Shown: one piece after another, positions 1-6,360 of the stretch
Numbering within the stretch: the first letter of the stretch is position 1
Layout: the number at the start of each line of letters is the position of its first letter
Source: Nitrospinae bacterium RIFCSPLOWO2_12_39_16
GTDB taxonomy: Bacteria; Nitrospinota; Nitrospinia; UBA9942
NCBI GenBank assembly: GCA_001805005.1
Contig: MHDO01000145.1
Span: 13,436 to 22,342, forward strand
Direction of reading: 5' to 3'
DNA length: 8,907 nucleotides
Notes under the pieces: generated by a model
What the model was told of the DNA's origin: nothing
What the model saw: only the letters and a program-made list of their open reading frames with translations
The model's database searches: none
Position numbers and translations under genes: made by a program

Positions 1-1498
1 CTTAAAAGAGACTTATGGCGTCATCCTCTATCAGGAGCAGGTAATGAAGATTGCAAGTGTGCTCGGCGGTTTCAGTATGGGTGCCGCAGATTCCCTGAGA
101 AGGGCGATGGGTAAGAAGAAGCCTGAAGAGATGGCACAGCAGAGAGAGAAGTTTATAAAGGGTTCGGTAGCAAATAAGATAGCGGAAAATAAGGCTGAAA
201 AGATTTTTGACCTTATGGAGCATTTTGCAGGCTATGGATTCAACAAGTCTCACAGTGCTGCATACGCCCTGATTGCCTATCAGACTGCCTATCTTAAGGC
301 ACACTATCCCTTAGAATTCATAGCATCCCTCCTCACGAGCGAGATAGGGAATACTGATAAGGTTATTTTATATATAGCTGAATGTAAAAGTATGGGTATC
401 AAGGTTCTTCCGCCAGATATAAATGAGAGTTTTAAGGATTTTACAGTGGTATATGAGGCCCCCCAAAAAAATAAATCTCAAATCACAGTAGAGGGTGGCA
501 TCCGTTTTGGTCTTGCAGCAGTGAAAAATGTAGGTGTGAATGCTGTAGAGTCAATACTAAAGGAGAGAGAAAAGAAGGGAAGATTTGATTCCTTGTCAGA
601 TTTCTGCGAAAATATTGATTTAAGGGTTGTAAATAGGAAGGTGATAGAGAGCCTTATAAAATGTGGTGCCTTTGATAGTGTAGATTCTGCCAATCTTTCT
701 CCGGGAAAATTCAGGGCGAGGATGATTAATGATATTGACATAATTATGGGAAGCGCCCAGAATATACAGAAAGACAGGGAAAAAGGACAGTTTAATATGT
801 TTGATTTAGAATTTAAAAACCCTAAATCCGAAATTCTAAATCCTAAATCGGACATAGAGTGGACTGAGAAGGAGCTTCTTTCATTTGAAAAAGAGGCACT
901 CGGTTTTTATATATCAGGGCATCCCTTGTCAAGATTTGAAAAGGAGATAAAACATTTTACTAATGCAAATACACAAAACCTTCAAGAGATTAAAAATGGC
1001 AGGGAGATAAGCATAGCCGGTATTATAAGCAAATACAGGACACAGGTTACAAAAAAAGGGGATAAAATGGCATTTGTCACCCTTGAAGACCTCAATGGTT
1101 CTGCAGAGGTGATAGTGTTTCCTGATGTCTTTAAAGCATCTGGAAACCTGATTGAAGGTGAAGAGCCTGTCCTGATTAAGGGGAATATAAGTGCAGAGGA
1201 GGATTCTACAAAGATAATTGCAAGAGAGATTTTTCCCCTGACGAATATCAGGGAGAGGTTATTTTCAAATGTCCATATAAATCTTAAAGCAGTGGGGTTG
1301 GAGAAGGATATGCTTATCAGGCTAAAGGAGATTTTATCGTCAAGCAAGGGAAAGAATGCCCTTTATCTGCATCTATTCTTTCCTGATAAAAGCCAGATAA
1401 ATATCGGGGTGGATAAAACATTTCAGGTCAGCACAACTGAATCCATGGTTAAAGAGATTGAAAATCTATTTGGGGATGAGGCGGTGTATTTTGAGTAA
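1..1498 (+). CDS. dnaE: DNA polymerase III subunit alpha, C-terminal part (5' end outside window)
   Basis: Catalytic subunit of the replicative DNA polymerase. The frame is open from base 2, so the ATG at 44 is internal: the codons before it read LKETYGVILYQEQV, a conserved DnaE stretch. The 498 visible residues are roughly the last two fifths of a usual DnaE of about 1,100-1,200 residues. In order: end of the polymerase core with SLRRAMGKKKPEEM and GYGFNKSHSAAYALIAYQT (to about residue 110); helix-hairpin-helix region with GIRFGLAAVKNVG (about 165-230); conserved QFNMFD near 263-268; linker; KEALGFYISGHPL; OB-fold with FVTLEDLNGSAEVIVFPDVF (about 335-410); C-terminal domain. The PHP and catalytic palm aspartates lie upstream of the window. 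The linker (about 273-285) is encoded by a heptanucleotide array. A C6A7 tract lies at 459-471. accA follows after 61 bases without a visible terminator, so cotranscription is likely. Identification is very secure. Confidence 0.97.
   Translation, partial: LKETYGVILYQEQVMKIASVLGGFSMGAADSLRRAMGKKKPEEMAQQREKFIKGSVANKIAENKAEKIFDLMEHFAGYGFNKSHSAAYALIAYQTAYLKAHYPLEFIASLLTSEIGNTDKVILYIAECKSMGIKVLPPDINESFKDFTVVYEAPQKNKSQITVEGGIRFGLAAVKNVGVNAVESILKEREKKGRFDSLSDFCENIDLRVVNRKVIESLIKCGAFDSVDSANLSPGKFRARMINDIDIIMGSAQNIQKDREKGQFNMFDLEFKNPKSEILNPKSDIEWTEKELLSFEKEALGFYISGHPLSRFEKEIKHFTNANTQNLQEIKNGREISIAGIISKYRTQVTKKGDKMAFVTLEDLNGSAEVIVFPDVFKASGNLIEGEEPVLIKGNISAEEDSTKIIAREIFPLTNIRERLFSNVHINLKAVGLEKDMLIRLKEILSSSKGKNALYLHLFFPDKSQINIGVDKTFQVSTTESMVKEIENLFGDEAVYFE
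821..848 (+). repeat. Four-unit degenerate heptanucleotide array inside dnaE
   Basis: Four successive 7-base units, CCTAAAT, CCGAAAT, TCTAAAT and CCTAAAT, lie in frame in dnaE and encode the 7-residue-periodic peptide NPKSEILNPKSDI. It falls in the variable linker between the QFNMFD motif and KEALGFYISGHPL, where an insertion should be tolerated. In the second unit the codon is GAA at 830-832; the consensus unit in that phase would give TAA. Similar units (reverse complement) lie in the intergenic array around 2703-2726. Confidence 0.85.
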
Positions 1499-1500
1499 AT

Positions 1501-1556
1501 ATTGAAGATTGAAGATTGAAGAATAAAAAAATATTAAATATTCAATATTAAATTGT
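1501..1556. repeat. Eight-unit heptanucleotide array filling the dnaE-accA spacer
   Basis: Starts two bases after the dnaE stop and ends three bases before the accA ATG. Three perfect copies of ATTGAAG (1501-1521) are followed in the same 7-base register by AATAAAA, AAATATT twice, CAATATT and AAATTGT. The string CAATATTAAAT (1543-1553) recurs at 2613-2623. The array leaves no room for a Shine-Dalgarno sequence in front of accA. No promoter or terminator is recognisable within it. Confidence 0.85.
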
Positions 1557-1559
1557 TAT

Positions 1560-2519
1560 ATGGCAGGACAATATTTAGACTTTGAAGAACCGATTATTGA
1601 ACTTGAGAAAAAGATAGCAGAACTTAAAGCTGTCTCAAAGAATAATGGTATTGATTTTTCAGGTGAGATAAGGCGGCTGCACAAAAAGGCGAACAGGCTT
1701 AGACACTCCCTTCTATCAAGGCTTACAAGATGGCAGAGGACGCAGCTTGCGAGACATCCCTCACGCCCTTTTGCCTTTGATTATATAAATATGATGACAA
1801 AGGATTTTATAGAACTGCATGGTGACAGGCATTTTGGCGATTGCCATTCCATTATAGGAGGCATTGCCAGATTGGAGGATTGGAGTGTATTTATAATAGG
1901 CCAGCAGAAGGGGAGGGACATAAAGGAAAAGATGTACAGGAACTTTGGCATGCCCCAGCCGGAAGGTTACAGGAAGGCACTCCGACTCATGAAGTTTGCA
2001 GAAAAATTTGGAAAACCCATCATTACATTAATTGATACACCTGGTGCATATCCCGGAATAGGTGCTGAGGAGAGGGGACAGGCTGAGGCAATAGCAAGGA
2101 ATCTCTATGAGATGGCAAATATCTCTGTTCCCATAATAGTTGTAGTTATAGGGGAAGGTGGGAGCGGCGGTGCATTGGCAGTTGGGGTTGGAAATAGGGT
2201 TTTGATGCTTGAAAACTCAGTTTATTCAGTAATATCTCCGGAGGGGTGTGCTACCATTCTGTGGGAGGACTGCAAAAAGGTTGAAGAGGCGGCAGAGGCA
2301 CTCTGCCTTGCTGCCGATGATTTATTAAAATTAGGTGTGATAGATGAAATAATAAAGGAGCCTCTCGGCGGTGCCCACCGTAATCCAGAGGCAACTGCAG
2401 GCATATTGAGGAGAGTTTTGAGGAGATATTTGCAGGAATTGACATTGCTTTCACCTGATGACTTAATCCAGCAGAGGAGGGAAAAATTTAGAGTAATGGG
2501 TACTTTTACTGAACGGTAG
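1560..2519 (+). CDS. accA: Acetyl-CoA carboxylase carboxyltransferase subunit alpha
   Basis: Alpha subunit of the carboxyltransferase half of acetyl-CoA carboxylase. With AccD it transfers the carboxyl group from biotinyl-AccB to acetyl-CoA to make malonyl-CoA, the first committed step of fatty-acid synthesis in the cytoplasm. At 319 residues it matches the usual AccA length. The N-terminus MAGQYLDFEEPIIELEKKI aligns with the family start (LDFE.PI.ELE.KI), which fixes the ATG at 1560. Next come the basic helical segment RHPSRPFAFDYI (66-77), FIELHGDRHFGD (83-94), GQQKGRD (114-120), MPQPEGYRKALRLM (131-144), LIDTPGAYPGIGAEERGQ (157-174) and the glycine-rich GEGGSGGALA (198-207) of the crotonase-type carboxyltransferase fold, then SPEGCATILW (226-235). 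Upstream is only a heptanucleotide array with no Shine-Dalgarno, so translation may rely on coupling to dnaE or an unstructured AT-rich leader. Very secure. Confidence 0.98.
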   Translation: MAGQYLDFEEPIIELEKKIAELKAVSKNNGIDFSGEIRRLHKKANRLRHSLLSRLTRWQRTQLARHPSRPFAFDYINMMTKDFIELHGDRHFGDCHSIIGGIARLEDWSVFIIGQQKGRDIKEKMYRNFGMPQPEGYRKALRLMKFAEKFGKPIITLIDTPGAYPGIGAEERGQAEAIARNLYEMANISVPIIVVVIGEGGSGGALAVGVGNRVLMLENSVYSVISPEGCATILWEDCKKVEEAAEALCLAADDLLKLGVIDEIIKEPLGGAHRNPEATAGILRRVLRRYLQELTLLSPDDLIQQRREKFRVMGTFTER

Positions 2520-2584
2520 AAAATTATCCTAAAAAATATATAAAACCAGAGATGGATACAGACTTTCACAGATGTATAAAAAAG

Positions 2585-2668
2585 CACTAAGTCCTAATAT
2601 CTAAATTCTAAACAATATTAAATATCAAAATATAAATGTTCAAAACAACTTATAACATAAAACATAGA
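2585..2668. repeat. A-rich heptad-periodic tract (about 12 units)
   Basis: Reading in steps of seven from 2585, most units carry an A-run or TAA core in a drifting but related form: TCCTAAT, ATCTAAA, TTCTAAA, CAATATT, AAATATC, AAAATAT, AAATGTT, CAAAACA and so on. The 7-base register is continuous. Unit sequences are degenerate, unlike the perfect copies at 1501-1521. Confidence 0.6.
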
Positions 2669-2670
2669 GT

Positions 2671-2740
2671 TTTAGATTTCTGATATTTGATTTTTGAATT
2701 TGTTTAGGGTTTAGGATTTCGGATTTATAATTTTTAAATC
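2671..2740. repeat. T-rich heptad-periodic tract (10 units)
   Basis: Ten units of seven bases in one register, among them TTTAGAT, ATTTGAT, AGGGTTT, AGGATTT, CGGATTT and ATAATTT. Read on the minus strand it contains the TCCGAAA/TCCTAAA/CCCTAAA units also seen in the dnaE array at 821-848, so the intergenic and coding copies belong to one family. Confidence 0.65.
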
Positions 2741-2773
2741 AGTGTTAATCTGTGGCTAAAGCATAATTTAGGT

Positions 2774-3484
2774 TTATTCATTATCGGGATTTAGAATAAT
2801 CCTCACATCCACTGCCGCTACACCTTTTTCATAAACAAGAAGTGGATTTATTTCAATTTCTTTTATATCTTTTATTTTAATTAGTATCTCGGATAATTTT
2901 ATTATTGCCTCCGAGAGGCTCTCAATATCGGCAGGTTTTGAGCCTCTAAACCCTGTCAGGAGTGGATAGCCCTTTACTTCCCTTATCATCTCAATCGCCT
3001 CTTTTTTATCAAGAGGGGCAAGCCTGTAAGAAACATCCTTCATTAGTTCAACCGAAATACCTCCTGTCCCAAACATGACTACTGGTCCAAACTGCGTGTC
3101 TCTAAGTCCCCCGATTATAACCTCTACACCTTTTGGCGACATCTCTTCCAAAAGAAAGCCGTCAATTCTTGCAGTCGGCATTTTATGGGAAATATTTTTT
3201 ACCATCTTAGTCCATACATTATTTAGTTCTTTAATATTCTTTATATCTGTAACTACTCCGCCTATATCACTCTTATGGAGGATATCCTGTGATACTACTT
3301 TTAAGACATAGGGGGGTGTGAGTTTTTTTGCCTTTGTTTCAAACTCTTTTTTCTTTTTAATTAAAACTGATCTTGGTATAGGTAAGCCACATCCTGATAA
3401 AATAGCCTTACACTCAGGTTCAAGGAGGGATTGTTTGTTAGCAGATAACGAGTCTTTTATAATTTTTTTTACATCCTGTTTCAT
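2774..3484 (-). CDS. acdB: ADP-forming acetyl-CoA (acyl-CoA) synthetase, beta-type ATP-grasp subunit
   Basis: A 236-residue protein matching the ATP-grasp (beta) subunit of ADP-forming acyl-CoA synthetase, the enzyme that converts acyl-CoA, ADP and phosphate to acid, CoA and ATP. Its length fits the separate beta subunits of archaeal enzymes (about 230 residues). Visible blocks are the N-terminal helix LLEPECKAILSGCGLPIP (20-37), YVLKVVSQDILHKSDIGGV (59-77), the ATP-grasp core LLEEMSPKGVEVIIGGLRD (111-129), FGPVVMFGTGGISVEL (132-147), PLLTGFRG (174-181) and the metal-binding EIEINPLLV (209-217). The start is supported by GGGAGAGG at 3495-3502 (minus strand), ten bases upstream. No alpha subunit (CoA-binding/ligase-CoA domains) lies beside it in the window, so it is either an orphan half-enzyme or its partner is elsewhere. 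Family assignment is secure; the acyl substrate is unknown. Confidence 0.9.
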   Translation of the reverse strand: MKQDVKKIIKDSLSANKQSLLEPECKAILSGCGLPIPRSVLIKKKKEFETKAKKLTPPYVLKVVSQDILHKSDIGGVVTDIKNIKELNNVWTKMVKNISHKMPTARIDGFLLEEMSPKGVEVIIGGLRDTQFGPVVMFGTGGISVELMKDVSYRLAPLDKKEAIEMIREVKGYPLLTGFRGSKPADIESLSEAIIKLSEILIKIKDIKEIEINPLLVYEKGVAAVDVRIILNPDNE

Positions 3485-3499
3485 ATAAAGAAAACCTCT

Positions 3500-3530
3500 C
3501 CCTCATATATAATGATGTGCGGGGTGAGGG
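3500..3530. repeat. Short inverted repeat in the acdB leader
   Basis: CCCTCA (3500-3505) is complementary to TGAGGG (3525-3530), with a 19-base AT-rich loop. On the minus strand the second arm runs into the acdB Shine-Dalgarno (3495-3502), so pairing could partly cover the ribosome binding site. The stem is only six pairs, so it may be a dispersed repeat rather than a control element. Confidence 0.3.
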
Positions 3531-3540
3531 AAATGAGCCG

Positions 3541-3570
3541 ATCTTAACAGAAGTATTCATGATGTGTCAA
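3541..3570 (-). promoter_or_regulatory. Candidate sigma70-type promoter for acdB
   Basis: On the minus strand, a perfect TTGACA (complement of 3565-3570) is followed after 18 bases by TAAGAT (complement of 3541-3546, four of six against TATAAT). Transcription would begin near 3534, giving a leader of about 50 bases that includes the inverted repeat at 3500-3530 and the Shine-Dalgarno. A second overlapping candidate on the same strand is TTGCTA (3592-3597) and TATATT (3569-3574) with a 17-base spacer. Identified by eye only. Confidence 0.4.
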
Positions 3571-3625
3571 TATAACTATGGCTACATGTGTTAGCAAAGT
3601 AAAAATGACAGGAAGATAATTTTGA

Positions 3626-3655
3626 TTGAAACAGTTTTTGATATTATGGTAGTAT
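3626..3655 (+). promoter_or_regulatory. Candidate promoter for ppdK
   Basis: TTGAAA (3626-3631) and TAGTAT (3650-3655) are 18 bases apart, in a region that is AT-rich throughout, so chance matches are likely. The start of transcription would fall about 58 bases before the ppdK ATG. A weaker alternative is TTGTTT (3664-3669) with TAATAT (3685-3690), spacer 15. The translation signal is clearer: AGAGGGG at 3705-3711, eight bases before the ATG. Confidence 0.28.
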
Positions 3656-3719
3656 TCATCTGTTTGTTTGTAGCTGTTTTGATTTAATATAAAAAATTAA
3701 AGGCAGAGGGGTTTTCGTT

Positions 3720-4256
3720 ATGAAAAAGAAGTATGTATATTTTTTCGGTCCCGGAGGTGCTGAGGGGCGGACTGACATGAAGGCACTACTCGGCGGAAAA
3801 GGGGCTAATATTGCAGAGATGACAAATCTTGGTATACCTGTGCCTCCAGGTTTTACTATTTCTACAGAGGCATGCAATGAATATTTTAAGAACAATAAAA
3901 AATATCCTGATGGTTTATGGGATGAGGTAGAAAAAAATCTTGCAGGATTAGAAGATATGATGGGGAAAAAATTTGGCAGTAATTCACAGCCTCTCCTTGT
4001 ATCAGTGAGGTCAGGGGCAAGGGCATCAATGCCGGGGATGATGGATACAGTATTAAATCTTGGTCTAAATAAAAATACACTTAAAGGTATTATTGAGATG
4101 ACAGGGAATGAGAGATTTGCCTATGATGCCTATAGAAGATTCATCACCATGTTCAGCGGTGTGGTTCTCGGCATCAAGAAAAAGAAGAAGAAGACTGAAA
4201 ACGGCAGTGAAGTGAGACAGGGAAGGATTTTCCTGAGGAGCCAAAGGAACAGCTAA
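3720..4256 (+). CDS. ppdK: Pyruvate phosphate dikinase, N-terminal fragment ending in a shifted frame
   Basis: This is the N-terminal part of the nucleotide-binding (ATP-grasp) half of PPDK, which interconverts pyruvate, ATP and phosphate with PEP, AMP and pyrophosphate. The family start YVYFFGPGGAEG, then LLGGKGANIAEMTNLGIPVP (24-43), PGFTISTEAC and VSVRSGARASMPGMMDTVLNLG (94-115), are all intact. The ATG at 3720 is supported by the purine-rich Shine-Dalgarno at 3705-3711. Homology continues to about residue 152 (MFSGVVLGI, ending at 4175). The remaining 26 residues start with six lysines from an AAG-rich tract and do not look like PPDK: the frame is wrong and ends at TAA 4254-4256. Alone the fragment lacks the phosphohistidine and PEP/pyruvate domains and could not be a dikinase. 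Confidence 0.9.
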   Translation: MKKKYVYFFGPGGAEGRTDMKALLGGKGANIAEMTNLGIPVPPGFTISTEACNEYFKNNKKYPDGLWDEVEKNLAGLEDMMGKKFGSNSQPLLVSVRSGARASMPGMMDTVLNLGLNKNTLKGIIEMTGNERFAYDAYRRFITMFSGVVLGIKKKKKKTENGSEVRQGRIFLRSQRNS

Positions 4257-6286
4257 TGATGGCAGTAAATGCAGTATTTGAATCATGGAATAATCAACGA
4301 GCTATTATATACCGTAAGGATTATAGTATTCCAGACAATTGGGGGACTGCTGTAAATGTCCAGACAATGGTCTTCGGAAATATGGGGGATACATCAGGGA
4401 CAGGCGTTGCATTTACCCGAAACCCAGCAACAGGGGAGAAAAAGTTTTACGGCGAATTTCTGATGAATGCCCAGGGTGAGGATGTGGTTGCAGGGATAAG
4501 GACGCCGCAGTCTATTGAAAAATTGAAGGAGAGGATGCCTGAGGTTTATGAATCGCTTGTAGAGATATATCAGAAACTTGAAAATCATTATAAAGACATG
4601 CAGGACATTGAATTTACAATACAGGATAGAAAGCTCTACATGCTTCAGACAAGGACAGGGAAAAGGACTGCTGCAGCGGCAGTAAGGATTGCAGTAGAGA
4701 TGGTAAAGGAGGGATTGGTAGATAAAAAGACTGCGATTTTAAGAGTTGAGCCTGAACAGTTAGACCAGCTGCTCCATCCCATAGTTGACCCCAAGGCAAA
4801 GGTGGGGGTAATCGCAAGGGGGCTTCCTGCCTCACCAGGTGCAGGTGTAGGAAAGGTGGTATTTACAGTCGAATCAGCACAGGAGATGTCTTCAAAAGGG
4901 GAGAGGGTGATACTGGTTAGACAGGAGACATCACCTGAGGATATAGGCGGGATGAATGTTGCACAGGGGATATTAACAGTCAGGGGAGGTATGACATCTC
5001 ATGCAGCAGTGGTAGCGAGGGGGATGGGTAAGTGCTGTGTAACAGGCTGCAAGGATGTGAATATTGACGAAGGAAAGAGACTGTTTAAGGTAAACGATAA
5101 TATCATTAAAGAAGGGGACTGGATAACCCTTGATGGAAGCACAGGTAATATAATGCTGGGAAGGGTAAAACTGATTCAGCCTGAACTTTCCGGAAATTTT
5201 GCCCAGCTTATGAAATGGGCTGATGAGATAAGAAAATTAAGGGTAAGGGCAAATGCTGATACTTCACATGATGCACAGGTTGCAAGGGATTTTGGTGCAG
5301 AGGGGATTGGATTATGCCGCACAGAGCATATGTTTTTTGAGGGAAAGAGGATTGATGCGGTAAGGGAGATGATACTGTCCGATACGGAGAAGGAGAGGAG
5401 AAAGGCGCTGGCAAAAATTCTGCCTATGCAGAAGGGGGATTTTAAGGAGATATTTAAGGTAATGGACGGCTATCCTGTTACAATAAGGCTTCTTGACCCG
5501 CCGCTTCATGAATTCCTGCCCCATACAGAGGAAGAGATTGAGGCACTGGCAAAGGAGATGAATGTATCGGTAGAAAAACTCAAAGCGAAATCAAACAGCC
5601 TTAAAGAATTTAATCCAATGCTTGGCCACAGGGGGTGCAGGCTCGGAATTACATATCCTGAGATATATGAGATGCAGGTTCAGGCAGTATTTGAGGCAGC
5701 CTGTGAATTGGCAAAGAAGGGGAAAAAGATTGAACCTGAGATAATGATTCCATTGGTAGGGCATGTAAATGAACTTAAATATACAAAGGATAGGCTGATT
5801 AAGGTTGCAGATGAGGTAATGGAAAAGATGGGGGTCAATATCAAATATATGGTTGGCACAATGATTGAACTGCCAAGGGCTGCTATAACAGCAGACAAGA
5901 TTGCAGCAGAGGCGGAGTTCTTTTCATTCGGGACAAATGACCTCACCCAGACAACATTTGGCCTGAGCAGGGATGATGCAGGGAATTTTCTTCCATTCTA
6001 TATTGAAAATAAGATACTGCCAAAAGACCCATTTGTAGCGATAGATCAGGATGGTGTCGGGGAGTTGATAAAGATGGGTGTTGAGAAGGGAAGGGCTGCA
6101 AGAGCAGGACTTAAGGTTGGTATATGTGGCGAGCACGGCGGTGAGCCGAGCTCTGTGGAGTTCTGCCACAAGATAGGACTGGATTATGTAAGCTGTTCGC
6201 CTTTCAGGGTTCCAATAGCCCGTTTAGCTGCAGCCCACGCGGTTTTAAAAGAGGGCAGGGCGGATACAATATCCACTACGGCATAA
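4256..6286 (+). CDS. ppdK: Pyruvate phosphate dikinase, remainder (central and C-terminal domains)
   Basis: Continuation of PPDK in the -1 frame relative to the fragment before it. Family-like sequence begins upstream of the ATG, in frame from 4211 (SETGKDFPEEPKEQL), after an in-frame TGA at 4208-4210, so this ATG is not a natural gene start. Counting from the ATG: rest of the ATP-grasp domain with GDTSGTGVAFTRNPATGE (44-61) and DMQDIEF; swivelling phosphohistidine domain with GGMTSHAAVVARGMG (244-258), catalytic His at 249; TIM-barrel PEP/pyruvate domain with LCRTEHMF (353-360), MLGHRGCRLG (455-464), MIELPRA with Glu538, GTNDLTQTTFGLSRDD with Asp562 (the Mg2+ ligand pair) and GICGEHGG with catalytic Cys624. 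The spacings between these residues match the Clostridium symbiosum enzyme closely. All chemistry residues are intact, so damage is limited to the junction. Confidence 0.93.
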   Translation: MMAVNAVFESWNNQRAIIYRKDYSIPDNWGTAVNVQTMVFGNMGDTSGTGVAFTRNPATGEKKFYGEFLMNAQGEDVVAGIRTPQSIEKLKERMPEVYESLVEIYQKLENHYKDMQDIEFTIQDRKLYMLQTRTGKRTAAAAVRIAVEMVKEGLVDKKTAILRVEPEQLDQLLHPIVDPKAKVGVIARGLPASPGAGVGKVVFTVESAQEMSSKGERVILVRQETSPEDIGGMNVAQGILTVRGGMTSHAAVVARGMGKCCVTGCKDVNIDEGKRLFKVNDNIIKEGDWITLDGSTGNIMLGRVKLIQPELSGNFAQLMKWADEIRKLRVRANADTSHDAQVARDFGAEGIGLCRTEHMFFEGKRIDAVREMILSDTEKERRKALAKILPMQKGDFKEIFKVMDGYPVTIRLLDPPLHEFLPHTEEEIEALAKEMNVSVEKLKAKSNSLKEFNPMLGHRGCRLGITYPEIYEMQVQAVFEAACELAKKGKKIEPEIMIPLVGHVNELKYTKDRLIKVADEVMEKMGVNIKYMVGTMIELPRAAITADKIAAEAEFFSFGTNDLTQTTFGLSRDDAGNFLPFYIENKILPKDPFVAIDQDGVGELIKMGVEKGRAARAGLKVGICGEHGGEPSSVEFCHKIGLDYVSCSPFRVPIARLAAAHAVLKEGRADTISTTA

Positions 6287-6315
6287 TAGATTAGCCATAG
6301 GCTTACATAGACTAA

Positions 6316-6350
6316 AAGAGACATTGAACATCAAACAGAAGACTTTAAAC
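6316..6350. repeat. Five-unit heptad array upstream of the uracil-DNA glycosylase gene
   Basis: Five consecutive heptamers, AAGAGAC, ATTGAAC, ATCAAAC, AGAAGAC and TTTAAAC, all end in AAC or GAC. The array stops ten bases before the ATG at 6361. The bases in between (TTTTTATTTA) have no Shine-Dalgarno. The rest of the spacer 6287-6315 has only a weak AGCC/GGCT hairpin. Confidence 0.65.
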
Positions 6351-6360
6351 TTTTTATTTA

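Larger units (their letters stand above)
2546..2755. repeat. Composite inverted structure between the convergent genes accA and acdB
   Basis: This stretch fills most of the gene-free region 2520-2773. The outer arms are 21-base imperfect inverted copies (2546-2566 against the reverse complement of 2735-2755, 14 of 21 matching by eye) of a CCACAGAT-like motif. Inside are two heptad-periodic tracts in opposite orientation, an A-rich one (2585-2668) and a T-rich one (2671-2740). The reverse complement of the second resembles the first. The transcript could fold into a long imperfect hairpin, and its place between converging genes would suit a bidirectional transcription end. That role is inference. 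No ORF or classical GC-rich terminator was seen. Confidence 0.6.
3720..6286 (+). pseudogene. ppdK: ppdK locus as a whole: one dikinase gene interrupted at 4176-4213
   Basis: The two fragments together form one PPDK. Compared from memory with the Clostridium symbiosum numbering (catalytic His455), about 39 residues should separate GVVLGI from ETGKDFP, but only 35 bases (4176-4210) lie between the two conserved frames. So about 25-30 codons are missing and the frame is lost. Within the gap the third frame reads LKTAVK (4195-4212), which could be a PPDK remnant, implying a second one-base change near 4213. The cause may be a genuine deletion in the AAG-rich tract or a sequencing or assembly error; the otherwise intact gene favours a recent event or an error. 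Confidence 0.7.

Noticed and set aside
459..471. C6A7 tract in dnaE as a contingency locus
   Set aside because: Two adjacent homopolymers in an essential gene with intact frame; too short to claim variability and could equally be chance or sequencing-prone sequence.
478..1347. Minus-strand open frames across dnaE (478-855, 982-1347)
   Set aside because: They lie wholly inside a clearly conserved gene in the opposite direction and have compositional bias but no recognisable domain.
44..1498. dnaE starting at the ATG at 44
   Set aside because: The frame is open to the window edge and the codons before 44 encode conserved DnaE residues, so this is an internal methionine.
2585..2740. CRISPR array
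   Set aside because: The period is 7 bases with drifting units; there are no 23-47 base direct repeats, no spacers and no cas genes.
4176..4256. Programmed -1 frameshifting in ppdK
   Set aside because: The usable window for a -1 shift (after the TGA at 4208-4210 and before the TAA at 4254-4256) has no slippery heptamer in the right phase, and about 25-30 codons are missing as well, which a shift cannot restore.
5680..6169. Minus-strand open frames inside ppdK (5680-5946, 5924-6169) and similar ones in udg
   Set aside because: Shadows of the conserved coding strand; no start signals and no family features.
6287..6315. Terminator after ppdK
   Set aside because: Only a four-pair AGCC/GGCT stem without a T run could be found.
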